NCBI GenBank assembly: GCA_033439295.1 | Contig: JAVTLE010000016.1 | Location: 1,860,001 to 1,924,000, forward strand | Source of the DNA: Deuterostichococcus epilithicus | Lineage: Eukaryota > Chlorophyta > Trebouxiophyceae > Prasiolales > Stichococcaceae | DNA: 64,000 nucleotides | Direction: 5' to 3' | Shown here: positions 48,393 through 59,981 of the stretch, one piece after another | Numbering within the stretch: the stretch's first letter is position 1 | Layout: each line of letters begins with the position of its first letter | Position numbers and translations under genes: made by a program | The notes under the pieces: generated by a model | The model's database searches: none | What the model was told of the DNA's origin: nothing | The model's input: only the letters and a program-made list of their open reading frames with translations

Positions 48393-51300
48393 GTGCCGGG
48401 GGCTGCGCAGATCCCGGGTGTCGCATGCGCAAAGTCGGGACGCTTCTTGTCCCCTTGGCGTGATGGTTGGCCTCCTCCTTGGGTGCTGTTCCATGCTGCT
48501 GCTCTGCACACCTGTCTCCTGAACACCTTGCCTTCCGCCTGCAGGCCCCGCCGCAGCTGCAGCAGAAGGGCAGCAAGATCCCGGCGCAACTGCGCGAGGC
48601 CGCGGCGGCCGCCCTGGCGCGCGCGGCGCCGCCTGCGCCGCCGCCGGCGGATGACGACATGGACGTCGACGCGCCGATGCGCCCGCAGCCCGGCCGCACG
48701 GCGGCGCAGCAGCTGCCGCAGCAGATCACGCTCAAGTCCGCCGCGCCGCCGGCGCCGGCCGGGCGGGGCCCGCCCGCGCTGCGGCAGCCGGTGCAGCGCN
48801 GCGGCGCGCGGCNGGCGAGCCTGCTGCCCAACCTCCCGCGCCCCAAGGTGTTTCTTTTGTGCCGCCTTGTGTGCCACACCCTCAAACAGCCCAGGACCCC
48901 CGGCACACAAGCCATGCGTCCCCACCAGATGCACCCGGTTGCAGCAGGCAGGTGGAGCAGGCGTTCCCGCGAGCCGGGCCCTGGCACTTTGTGTCTTCCG
49001 AGCAGGGTGCCGGCCACTTGGTGCAGCCTCTGCACGAGCTCTTCCATCGCCCAGATCGTGGGTCGCTGCCCTGGCAGGGCGGGTACAGCACCGACGAGTC
49101 CGACGACGACATTGCGGCGCCGGCGGGCCGCACCGCCAGGGCAGGCCCCGGCGCTGGCGCCCTGCGGGCGCCGCCTGCGCAGGAGCCGACGCCGCCGCCG
49201 CCGCGCGTTCCCTCGCCCGCCGCGCGCTATGAGCCGGAGGCCGGCGCTGAGGACCGGGGTCGCCGCGCTACCTACTCGGAAAGGTGCTCTTGATATTCAT
49301 TCCCCCGCGCCCATCCCAGACCCTGCGCGTCGCCCTTCGATGCACCATCAGGATCTCTTGCCTGTGTCGCCCTCGGCACAAAGTCACTCTCCCGAAACAG
49401 ATGTTTCGTTGGACGTCTGGCTGCCGTTTGTTAGTTGAGCTAAGGTGCGGGCCGGGCCGCCAATGAACTTCTGAGATGAGAGAGCGCCCCGAAGCATATG
49501 CACCACGATATGAGGCCACCTTTGGACCCTTGCCTGCCGCGGTGTCTTTCATAGGATGACACTGACATTGTCACAATGACGTTGCAGCGGCAGCGAGGGC
49601 GAGGCCGCGCCGCGCAAGGAGAAGCGGCGCAAGCACAAGCGCAGCAAGAAGAAGCGGCGCGACCGAAGCGCCGCCGCCTCTGACGACGAGGCGCCTCGCA
49701 AGAAGCACCGCAGGTTTGGCCGCATGCGTTTCTCGTGTGTCGCTGCAGTGCTGCCGTGACGCGCTGCCTGCGAGTTTGCGCTGCAGGGTCTCGCTCCAGC
49801 AGTGTTGCGCTTCAGGTCGATCACCAACATGTGCCTCCCCTCAAGGCCTTTCGACAGGAGGCTGCAGCCGCAGCCTGACCCAAGCATTCCATCAGATCAT
49901 TGGTGATGCCTGCCTTGGAAGCTGTGGCTGGCCGCCTGCAATGTTAGTGCGCACCACAATGTGGCGCTTGTCACAGCGATGGAATGAGTCTTTCGACCGT
50001 TCTGCAGGCACAGGTCGCACAAGGCTGCGGACGGTCGACGCCGGCAGGCGTCTGTGAGCCTGACGCCCAGTGAACTTTCTGACAAGGTGGGTCAGGCCAG
50101 TCGAGCCCAGCAGTTGCAATGCACCTGTCCCCTTTCAAGTCTATGGTACTAACCATGTGATGCCTCTGCCAGACTGTGGTCCTTTTCACCTAGTCTCTCG
50201 AGCAAGGCAGGAAAGTGCCGACAGAGGCAAAGGGCTCTGATACAGACACCGCCGGTAGGTGCCTGACGGCTGCTTGCTACTTTGCAATGCGCACACATGC
50301 CGAAGGGTCTCGCCACCCTGGACTAACGCTGGCTCGCGTGACCTCCTGGCTGCAGCCCCTGCTACAGGTCGTCCATCCATTGGCAGGCTCCTGGCCGCAA
50401 GCCGGGCCCCAGGTTCTGAAACTCACACGCTCTGTGCTGCCGCCAGTGTTCTGCAATCGCCTAGTCCCGAAGTGGTGCTGACGTGCTGGCGCTTTGCATC
50501 AACGACAGGGCGCTGACCGCCGTGGGGGAGCTGGTGACAGCTATGCCAAGGAGCCCGCCACGACTGCTGCACTTGTGGCCCAGGTGCTTTCGGTCCCACT
50601 CCTCCCCCTTCTCCTGTGGGGCCTGGTTCATTTCCTCGCACACATTGGGGGTGGCCGTGTGCAGATTACGTTGATAGAAATGCTCTTGACTTCGCCTGCT
50701 GTCCTGCCCTCCCAGTGCCCTTCTGCTGTCATCGCCACTGCTCACACCAGCAGGTTGTCGCATCCACAGACGGAGCCGCTGTTCCCCATCGAGGCGGAGC
50801 CGGTGAGGAAGGCTGCGGCGCCGCCGCCCGCAGCGCCGCCCGCGGCGGCGCCGCGGGCGGCTGGCCGGCCGGCACGGCCCACCATCAGCGCCACCCCGAC
50901 GTGCGTGCTGCGCCTGGCCAACATGGCCACGCGGGCGGAGCTGGCGGACAACGACACCTACACCGACATCCTGGAGGACGTGGCGGGTGCGTGCTGTGCA
51001 TGCTGTGCGTCCTTTTCTGCAGGCCCCACACATGCTCACCTGCCATGCCTTGCCAGGCATGAGGTACGCGCGCCCCTGCTGGCAGGCCCGTTAGGCGCAC
51101 GAGCATGTAGCATCTGAGTGGGGGCATGCGCTACACTGGTCCGGGCTTGCGGTGCTGCAGATTTGATGTGTCCCCCCTTGCTGCGTTGCCACAGACGAGG
51201 TGGAGGAGAAGTATGGCAAGATCCGTGCGATTTTCGCGCCGCGTCCCTCCGGCGAGTCCCCTGACAAGGACCCGCCCGGCGTGGGCCTCATCTTCGTCAA

Positions 51301-51424
51301 CTTCGACGCCCTGGAGTCGGCGGTGCAGGCGCAGAAGCGGCTGAACGGGCGTGCGTTCGGGGACTCGGTCACCGATGCGCAGTTTTATGATGAGACCGCA
51401 TTCTCGCGCCAGCGCTTCCAATGA
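43757..51424 (+). CDS. RS-domain splicing-factor-like protein with C-terminal U2AF-homology motif (UHM)
   Basis: About 17 exons on the plus strand from ATG 43757; phases checked at most joins: 43757-44489, 44637-45253, 45460-45582, 45866-45976, 46418-46494, 46790-47030, 47272-47339, 47563-47904, about 48094-48325, 48545-48847, 49078-49283, 49588-49713, 50014-50086, about 50508-50583, 50770-50986, 51195-51424. Order of parts: 240 residues of Ala/Pro low complexity ending in YGYQPYGYQ repeats; a second Ala/Pro stretch; charged coiled coil ([40 protein letters not shown]); an RS domain at 47563-47904; acidic [10 protein letters not shown]; a Lys/Arg block ([18 protein letters not shown]); and a UHM-type RRM ([59 protein letters not shown]). 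U2AF65-type UHMs share LxNMVTxEEL, DILEDIxEECxKYG and VFVEF. A role in pre-mRNA splicing is inferred. The exon at 50508 and any between 50.1 and 50.5 kb are less sure. N bases at 46870, 46873, 48800 and 48813. Confidence 0.82.
44371..44448 (+). repeat. Coding tandem repeat, YGYQPYGYQ units
   Basis: Repeats of TATGGSTACCAGSC encode about five Tyr/Gly/Gln units in exon 1 of the RS-UHM gene, resembling Tyr-rich condensate motifs. Confidence 0.8.
47563..47904 (+). other. RS-domain exon with 12-bp internal repeats
   Basis: This exon of the RS-UHM gene encodes about 75 residues of SRS, SRSYSRS and SRSRSP units, then Pro/Arg/Gly sequence. TCCTACAGCCGC and close variants repeat in tandem near 47695-47715 and 47783-47820. 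RS domains are phosphorylated by SR-protein kinases and mediate spliceosomal contacts. Confidence 0.85.
48352..48389 (+). repeat. (CTG)12 run in an intron
   Basis: About twelve perfect CTG units within the intron 48326-48544 of the RS-UHM gene, on its sense strand, so the pre-mRNA carries a CUG run. Confidence 0.9.
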
Positions 51425-51849
51425 CTGCAGACGCTGATGTGGGGAGCTGGCTCAGGCTGCTTGACTGCCAGTATGATAGGTCTACTGTCTGTGGACCCTT
51501 TTGTTGGAAGCAATTGTCTGATGCAGCGCCGATCTCCTGTGAATCGAAAGCGAATGATGGTTTGTGTGCTGGCTGATGTTAAAAAATTCAAACGAGTGGC
51601 ACTGCTACACAGCTTCCACCGGCACGTGAGGCAAAATGCCCCACCACAGGCGCCCAGAGACAGCTTTTGAGCCTCAGAAACTGCTGTCTTGCCCCATCTG
51701 CATCTGCTGCCGCCAGCAGAGCCTACGACAGAAACACAGCCAGTTTCGAGAATCAGCCAGATCACTCCATTCTGGCAGGGTTGCACAACCAGCCAATTTG
51801 TCTCAGATCCGCACACAGTCGCGTTCAAAGCCTTTGCAGACATCACAGC
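51425..51849. other. Intergenic, RS-UHM gene to MscS gene
   Basis: About 425 bp between two plus-strand genes; 3' region of one and promoter of the other. Less GC-rich than the flanks. No element was recognised. Confidence 0.45.
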
Positions 51850-54800
51850 ATGATGGCAGCCACAGCCAGCGCAACAGGAGTGCGTGGCACGCCACTCATA
51901 AGCCACGAACCCACAACGCACCGGATCAGGATGCGGCGGGCGTATCCCTACGGCTGCACGGCCCGCCATTCGGGCTCTGTCTCGTCGTATGCTTCCACAC
52001 AGCCTGCAATGGCTCCCATCGTGCCCGGCCTGCAGCAGCAACGCCAGCGCCGGGGACACAACACCGTGCCGGTCAGAGCGCGCGGCAAGAAGACAGCAGA
52101 GGTTGCATCCGGCAAGGTGGAGGAAGCCACTGCCGTGGCGTCCGCCGCGTACCACGGCCTGCCGATCTTCTGGCAGGCGAGTGCTGGAATATGACTCACA
52201 GTGCCGCATTAGGCGTTGCATTTCCACTAACCGGATGTGTGGTAAGGGCATAGTTGCAATTCCCAGACGCCGCTCAGCGCCCGACTGCTGCTGCTGTCGA
52301 CAGGCCACGATCCAGCTGGTGGGTATCACTGCAGGGGCCATCATCGCCAGCCAGCTGATCATCCGCTTCCTCAACTGGGCAGCAGAGGACGTCGGCGAGG
52401 TAAGAGCCGGAGGTCTCTCGGGCATGTGCATTCTACTACCACCATGCAGAGAGAGCGTTGCAGTAAGTAAATAAATGGAACGTCGTCTGTCTTGTGTGAA
52501 ATCGCCCTAAACGCAGCCGGCGCCGCTTGTCATGCCAAGAGCGGTACTCCGCCTCAAGTCGGTCCAGTGCCCAGGCGGCGGCGCCGCTGCCGCCAGGGGC
52601 CACGCCGCGACATCGCTGCAAAAGGCTTTCAGGCCTTCCATCTGGTCCTCCATCCTCCATGGCCTTGCGCTCAGGCGGCGGACGACGCGAGCAAAGCGGG
52701 CGCCAGCGCCGATGTTAAGGAGCGCGGCCCCTTCCTGCGAGTCGCGGAGGCTGGCCTTCAAGCCGCGCACCGCCCCGTCACGCTGCTGCTGCCGGCGGCG
52801 ACCACCATCCTGGCGCTGCGCGAGACCAGCCGCTGGCTGGAGGTGCTGGTCGACCTGCATGACGATCACCTGCCACGCTTTGCCGGTGAGCCCCCGACTT
52901 GTAGAAATGCTCACGTCGTACTGCTGTGCGCCGAGCTGGAGAAATGCAGCCTGACACATCAAGTGATCGCTGGGTGTGGTGGGCAGCAACATGGGATCGT
53001 AGAACCTGCAGCCAGTCCCTGCTCTCGGGGGCGGCTGTGCTTCTGCGCGTGCGGCCTCCGGAGCAGCAACAGCCCCAGTGCAGACGAAAGGCTTGGCCTT
53101 TCCATGCAAATTGACTTTTTCCGGATGGCACCTGCTGCAGCGTACGTCGCCAGGAACGCCATCAACGGGTTTGGCATGCTGGACGACGTCGCGCTCGCAG
53201 GCTCAAAGGTGGCGCTGACCATTCTCGGGTGGGTCTCGCCTCTGCAAGAGCTCAAAACTCGGACGCCATCGTGCGTCTGGCTGCATCAAGCAGAGTCGCT
53301 GTAGCACCGCTGCCAAGTTGCAGGGTCAGCACTTTCATTGTGAAGGCGTGAATGCATGGCGGCTTGGCAGTGTTGTGTCGCAAGTGCCCAAACATTGCAT
53401 CGCCATGCTCAACCCAAGAGCCAGCATGGTTTCTTCCATGAGAACCTTGGGTGACGCCACCATCTTGCCGCTCGCAGGTTCTGGTTCGTGATCGGCTGGA
53501 AGGACCGCCTCATCGATATGGCCATCGACAGTCATCGCACCTCCGAGAAGATGGACAGGTGCACCTACATATGGACCCTGGCGTACACTTGCAATCAGGC
53601 CGCCCTTCCGCGAAAACCCACTTGCGGTTCGGCATCCTGAAAGCATGCTAAGCAGGGTTCCTCGCTCCTTTGTGAGTTGGACACTGCAAGTTGTGTCTCA
53701 TCACAAGGTTTACCGTGATGCCGGCACAGGATCCTGCGGCCGTTCAACACGCTGCTGACATGGGCGTTAGGGGCGACCGGCATACTGCAGGTGCTGCTGC
53801 ATTTTGCATCCACAGCTGTCAGACCCCTGGTGGTGTGATTCCGTGCGTCTGCACTGCAGCTGATGAGCCTCGTGCAGAAGACTCTGCCACATAATCAGCA
53901 ATTTTGCAGCATCCGATGCAGTCAGGACTGCACTAACAGCAACGACCTTCAAAACTTAAATTTGGGCGCACCCTCCTTTGCAGGTGCTGCACTGTGTGGG
54001 CATAAACATCCAGCCGCTCCTGGCCGCTGGTGGCGTCTCTGGCATCGCCCTTGGCTTTGGCGCCCAGAAGCTGACACAGAACGTCCTGAGCGGCGCCAAG
54101 CTGGTGAGGCTGCACTGGCTTTATTGCCTGGCCAGCAATCGGATTCTTCACCACCCGCTGTCAAAGCCGTTTGCGCCACCGCCCCTCCTAAGCCGTCTGT
54201 CTTCTTCCAGCGGTATGTACTGGGAGTCGGATTGCTACTATCTGCAAAAGCCACGGGCCATCAACGTGTCCAGGCGCTGACTCCTGGCCTCACCGGTGTG
54301 CGCCCGCAGTTTTTAACGCAGCCGTTCGTGGTGGGCGAGTCCGTGCAGCTGCTGGGTAGCGGCGGTAGCCAGGTGGTATCCGGCATCGTGGAATCGGTGG
54401 ACCCCATGAACGTGCGATTCAGTGAAGCCTCTACGAGTTGTTTGTGCGAAGAAGCTGTTCACCTCCACTCTCCTGCGCACGCTGTTGCTGTTGAGTGAGC
54501 AGACACACCTCTTGATCCCAAGCATTGGGCAATCAGACATGATCTGGGATGATGTCCTGTAACGATCTTAACTCAAAAATGCTGCTGCGTGCATACCAGA
54601 CGATCGTGCGGAGGGACGACGGCGTCCCGGTCATCATCCCCAATGCTGTGAGTGTATTATCTCTCGTTCCGTGTCGCTTCTGGCACACGGTGTCCCTTGT
54701 CCAGCTTTTCTGGCCACTTCCTTTCCGCCATGTGGTGCAGTTGCCGCTGACGCATGCTGCCAGCATCGCGTCCCTACAACCGTGTTGGACAAGCTGCACA

Positions 54801-54979
54801 TGCAAGCTGCACATGCACATGCTGAGCACAAGATTGCACAAGGTGTGCAAGAGCCGTGCAAGGGGTCGATCAATGCAGCCGTCAACCCGGAGATTCTGTA
54901 TGCGCAGGCGGCGGCGGAATACCTTGTGGCCAACCAGTCACGCTCCAAGGCATCCAAGCCGCTGAAGCCGCTCAAATAA
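51850..54979 (+). CDS. MscS-family mechanosensitive channel, probably organellar
   Basis: Small-conductance mechanosensitive channel homologue. Ten exons with checked phases: 51850-52176, 52304-52399, 52675-52885, 53141-53228, 53478-53558, 53730-53790, 53984-54103, 54310-54411, 54600-54647, 54908-54979; 1206 nt, 401 residues. The first about 85 residues are Ser/Ala/Arg/Pro-rich with few acids, like a plastid or mitochondrial transit peptide. Hydrophobic segments follow (QLVGITAGAIIASQLIIRFL, VTLLLPAATTILALR, ALTILGFWFVIGW, LLTWALGATGIL). The pore helix region is diagnostic: LLAAGGVSGIALGFGAQKLT then QNVLSG, then the beta domain QPFVVGESVQL, VESVDPMN and VPVIIPNA. The first intron has a GC donor (CAG|GCGAGT). 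The protein ends about 25 residues after the beta domain (SRSKASKPLKPLK), so the large C-terminal alpha/beta chamber of bacterial MscS is absent. Plant MSL1-3 are the nearest known types. Confidence 0.9.
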
Positions 54980-55799
54980 TCCGGATCAGTCTTCAGCTCA
55001 GGCAACCGATTGCAGTGGTTTTATTGTTGCAACAACATGTTTTGATTCGACAGAAGATTCCAGTGTTGTCTGCGGGATGCAAAAGTATACCTGCTCATGT
55101 GCTGCACGATGAGGGATGTGCCACAGTGCTGCCCGGGCCACCTGAGTCCGTTGTTCGGACGAGACATGACTGCATAGTTTCGCACACCTTCCAGATTTCG
55201 ATTATCAAAACTGCAGTTGACGGCTTAGGATGCGGACAAAGCACGTCAAATCTGCTGTGCGTCTGTGTGGATTTAATCCTAGTCCCGCTGGACCCTCTCT
55301 CGCTGCTACAGCTACCTATACACCTGCTGGAATGTGTTCTCACACCTCGCCGTCGGCGATCCTTCACGCGTTCCTTCAAAAAATACCCAGCGACTGGACG
55401 ATCCAACCCTGCGTGTCGCATCATCCAGACTTCTGGGTTGCGGCGCGGTAGCCAGCGCCCCTGCCTGCTTCTTGCTGCAACCTGACACTTTCACCATGCA
55501 CGGTTGCCGGTCAAGGTGCCTGCCCGCTTCTCTGGCTTACACGCTGTTGGCGAGCTCCTGCATGGGCGTCGAGCCTGGCGGCGACGCCGCCGCGTGGTAC
55601 GATTGCTCCTGCAGTTTGGCGGACAGGCCGCGTTCAACCTGCAGCGCAGCACGAATGAACAGTGTTTCGTGAAAGAATAAATCCGGGAGCATGGCGATAG
55701 CACTGACGCAGGCTCCAGCCAGACAACGACTGGCTTGACCACGATCGAGACACTCGGTGTGACGGCCGGCAGGGTGTCGCCGAGGTGCACTAAGTGTTC
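54980..55799. other. Convergent 3' region of the MscS and MTP genes
   Basis: About 820 bp between facing stop codons, AT-richer than the genes. Open frames on both strands lack protein character. Nothing else was recognised. Confidence 0.45.
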
Positions 55800-58700
55800 T
55801 CAAAGACGGACCTTATGCTCTGCAAGCTCACGCGTGCACCAATCGACGTGTACGAAGCACCGCTCCACCTCCTCAATGGCCTCGACCTTCGGGTGTCGAT
55901 CAACAATCTCATTGCGCATTGTAAGGGCTTAGGTATGCCCAGGAAGCAGTCAACGCAAAACAGGGGTACATCAGCCGAAGAGCTGTGAAGCATAACGTGC
56001 GTTCAAAGTACCTTGAGAGCCGTCAGATGCTGTCAGACAGTTACATGACTCAACTACCCTGAAGCTGGTGGGTAATTTAATTGCGATGCAAGAGCTGCGC
56101 ACAGGCTGCAAATGTATGATGCGAATCTCTAAGATGTTGCAGTGTTTAAACCGACGAATCTAACGATGGAGGCCACTGGCACCGACCTTATGTTGGAGCT
56201 CCAGCGCAATGTCGTGCGACTCCGCCACCGTCATGTCGCCCGGCATCACGATCTCCATCTCCACGATGTACCTGCGAAGCGTAAGTCAACATATGAGGCT
56301 GCGCCAGCGGCCTGCCAGCTGCACACGGCGCGGATCAACACCATGCTCATACGACTCAGGATGCAACGCCCGTCTGCAGCGATGACCCAGCAGGACATAA
56401 ATGCCGCGACAGCAAGTGCGAGCGCACAGTGGAAGCCGGAAGCAGCAGTTCTGATGGCGCACCGGGCGCCAAAGTGGTAGGCGCGCATGACGTCCAGGAA
56501 CGCCTTCTCGTGGTGCGTGTTGGCCAGCGACTCCAGCTCGCGCACAAAGTCCGCCGGAGCGCCCAGGCCCACGAGCTTGTCCACCTGCGGCGGTTTGGAC
56601 ACCCAATATCGCGCTGCGCTCCTCGAGCAAAGCCCCACTCGAGTAAAGCCATGTCGGATGAGAGCGCGCAAAGCCCCGATGCTCGTGCCTCACGCAGAGT
56701 GTGGGGTGCATCAGCACTTTCAGCGCCGGGCGGCACGTTCAATGGACAGAGTGCTGAATTTTGCAGGGCCACACTTTTGTTATGTTTTCCTTGCAAATTG
56801 AAGCACACCTGGCCTTTGCACATGACGACCCAGCGCCACACGATGTACAGGGAGATGACAATGGCACCCACCGGGTCCACCCACCTGCATGCAAGAACAG
56901 CCACACAGAGTCAGCGAGCATTGGGAGAGAGCTCTACCGTTGGAGAGCCCTGCACCGACCGATCACTGCTGGTAGCGCTGAGGGACAGGCTGGGCGCCGT
57001 GTGCAGCGTTGAAATGTGCAGCGACGAGACCGGCACGAGCCGTGCACCAGCCGTGGGACCACAGGGAGGCGACAGCCGCGGTGGCGATGGCGCCGGCGTT
57101 GGACATCACATCGTTGAGGTGGTCCTCCGCGAGCGCCGCCATGCTGTCGCTGCGCTGCTGCAGCGCGGCGCAGTAGAAGTACAGGGCCTGCGGTGCGCGC
57201 GGCCACAGATTCAAGGAGGTTTGTGTAACCTATCACAAAGTTTCATGGGATCTGCTGAAAGCAGGCACGAGGACGGCCGGCCGCTGCCTTCCCGCCCGAC
57301 AGACAGCATGCACGACACAGTCGCGGAGCGTGCCAACCAGAAGCGCTCCGCGCCCCTGGCTGCAGGCGCCAATGTGCTTCGGCATGAGGACAGGAGACCA
57401 CGACGGGGAGGCCATCACCAGCTTGAGCAGCGTGGCCACGCCGAGAATGATGTACATTACCGCCCCCAGGTGCAGCTCCGGCACGGAGCCTGCATCAGGC
57501 AGGCAGCAGCGTTCAGCGCCGGCGGCGGGGCATGGCCAGCAGGGAAGCTATCTTGGAGCGTCACTGCATCCGCCTCTGGAACGCTTTCAGCAGGGGTTGA
57601 AACCAATGTCCGAGGCGCACCCTCGTTGGACACAACGGCGGTGACAGGATTGACCACTTGGCAACAATACAGTCCTGGCCATGGCACTGCGGTTTGGATC
57701 CCGTCCGAAGGCGGGTCGTTTGTCACATGGGCGCTGCCTGGACCTGCGCTCCTTAGGTCTCACCTTTGGCGATGCCGGCCCAGATGTCCTCGCCCGAGGA
57801 GCGAATGACCTCGAAGGAGGACAGCGTCATGAGGCAGGCGCATAGAATGACGCCCACTGCCTCCAGCCGCGCCTTCCCCACCGGGAACCGCGGGTCAGCG
57901 TGCTTTGCTCTGCAGCGTCAGCGTCATCATGTCAGGAGGGCCGAGCTCCCCCCGAGAACAAATTCCTAAGCAGAAGCACCGAGCCGGCTCGGCGCCTGGG
58001 CCACCACAGAAAAGCTCGTGGGAGTCCCGTGCACAGGAGCGCGAGGCCGGCTGACGGCTCCCGGTGTTACGCAAACGCGCGCCTGATGTCTGCGACCGCG
58101 ATGACGGCCTGGGACACAAGGTCCACGAAGGAGTCCGCCAGACTAGCCTGTGCACAGACGGTGGCGGCAGTGAAAAATCAATGTGTTGCGCAGGCTACTA
58201 GCAGCAGATATTGTTACCAGCTTGCAATCGACAGCTGGACAGTTTAGCGCGCCTCTGCAGCAAACTTGCAGTGGTGACAGGGCTCACTGATAGACAAGTT
58301 TGTACTTCCAGCGATACTGGAGCAAGCATTTGTGCAGCATGTGTCGGGGTGTGTACCAGCACGGCCTTGGAGTGCGAGATCCAGTACGCGTACAGCTTGA
58401 CAACGAACAGCAGGATGTTGACCACCTGTGCAATCCTAGCAAACCCCCGTCAGCCTGTTCCCTTTCTGCTGCACGAACAACGAATGCCGTGCCTGCTTAT
58501 GCACCAGAATGAATGTCGCAGACACGGCATGCCAACCGTTTTCAAAGCACATCACTGTTGCAGAGATACAGCGGCCAGAACAGCGTACCCAGCTGAGGTT
58601 GAAGGCAACCGCTAGCTGCGCCTCTGTGGCGCCTCCTGTGGCAGGCCAGGTGCTGGCCGAGGCAGACGATCTCACAGAATCTGCACGATGCAGCAGCCGG

Positions 58701-59281
58701 GGCTCAGGAAATCCATGATGACATACGTTGAGAGGCGACCTTTGCAGCGTCCCTTTCTCACTCAGTGCGCTCTCTCACATGTGCACGCACAGACGAGGTG
58801 CCGAGCTGGCAGACAGCGAGCGCAGCGCAGGTCCGCCTGACCCACATCAGAACGCAAGTGTTGTGTTCATGGTTCCCCAGTCGTGGTGCCCCGGTCAGCC
58901 TCTTCGTACCTGACCGCTCATCTGGCTGCATCAGCGCCACGTCCTCGTCATGCTGCCACCCCGTGTCGCGCTCCTCCGCTGAGTGGTGCGATGCAGAATG
59001 ATGCGACAGCGTGATGACCGACGCCTGTTGCATCGCCCCCGAAACGCCAGCGTCATGCGCAACGGTCCAAAGTGTGCTGTTGCATGCAGTGGCCTCCTCA
59101 ACGGCATGCCATCATGGAACGGATGAAAGTCAAGCCCGGCGCCACACGGCACTGCCATGAACAAGCTTGCCTGGCGGTCGCTGCCGGGGGTGATGACCGT
59201 CCTATAGTCGCCCGCGGTCCTGTAGTCGCCCGAGCTCCGCGCAGCGGGCGCGGTGGCCGAGTCCCGCGTGCTGCCGCCCAT
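55800..59281 (-). CDS. Cation diffusion facilitator (MTP), Mn-type
   Basis: Proton-coupled divalent metal exporter in an internal or plasma membrane. Exons from the ATG at 59281: 59171-59281 (MGGSTRDSATAPAARSSGDY), 58910-59024 (His/Asp-rich), then the EAQLAVAFNLSW exon (58.6 kb), NILLFVVKLYAYWISHSKA (58.4), 58083-58147 (SLADSFVDLVSQAVIAVAD), an exon ending at 57909 (HADPRFPVGKARLEAVGVIL), ELHLGAVMYIILGVATLLKL (57.4), LAEDHLNDVMSNAGAIATAA (57.1), DPVGAIVISLYIVWRW (56.85), the VRELESLANTHHEKAFLDVM exon (56.5), YIVEIEIVMPGDMTVAESHD (56.2) and a last exon with AIEEVERCFVHVDW, stop 55800-55802. The two DxxxD metal sites (DSFVD, DHLND) point to the Mn-CDF subgroup (plant MTP8-11). Two introns have GC donors (59170 and 58082). 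The start at 59281 is preferred over the ATG at 59033 because it restores a phase-0 join; the product is about 400 residues. Confidence 0.88.
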
Positions 59282-59981
59282 GTTGCTACCGTCGCTGTTT
59301 GCAGCGCAACTGGGAGCTTCGCAAGCTCGCAAGCAGCTCGCTACTCGTCAAGGCAGGACGACGTAGTGCCCAGGCTCTAGTGTATATAGCGGTGCTTACA
59401 AGCACTGGTTACTGCTCATGCCGCTGAGCGGAAGGGCGCAGCATGGGGCTCTTCAGGTCTATTGGGGTCAGAGAGCCGCCCTTCGACGGGCCTGGCGTGG
59501 TGTGAATGTCAGCAGCAGACGAATCAACCTCTGTACCCGGCGGAAAAGCTCGTCAGCGCTTTTGACGCTCCTGTGTACGGCAACCTATCCCTGTCGTGCA
59601 CCTGACTTCAGGCCTCCCTTATGCTGCGCGAACAAACGAAATCACCGGAATCCACGTGCAGGAAGCTGCAAATCACACGGAGTCTGCGGAGGCTTACCGG
59701 CAGGCGGCGAAACGCACTGTTCAGGGGGGCTTCATCCCCGATTCCTGGAAATGTGCATGTCCCTCCTGCGAAAATCCTGCTGCGCCTGCTGCGGCAAGCC
59801 ACATGCCTCACTCGGCAGACACTCGGGCACTCTCACACTCTGCATAACTTGACAGTATCACAGACATCGCCCATACTCCTCTGGCGGAGTTCACGCGACT
59901 GCAATGCTTTGCTCTGAATTAAGCATGGCGTCCCCTCGCGTGCCATGACCACTTTGGCAATTCGCACCGCCACAGCTCCTG

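Noticed and set aside
52527-52718. Exon-like frame (SCQERYSASS) between MscS exons 2 and 3
   Set aside because: The acceptor at 52674 joins exon 2 in phase to AADDASKAGASADV; the upstream stretch fits as intron.
58758-59033. MTP start at the ATG at 59033 (MQQASVITL)
   Set aside because: The same bases work better as intron end ACAG|GCGTCGG joined in phase to an upstream exon starting at 59281; kept only as an alternative.
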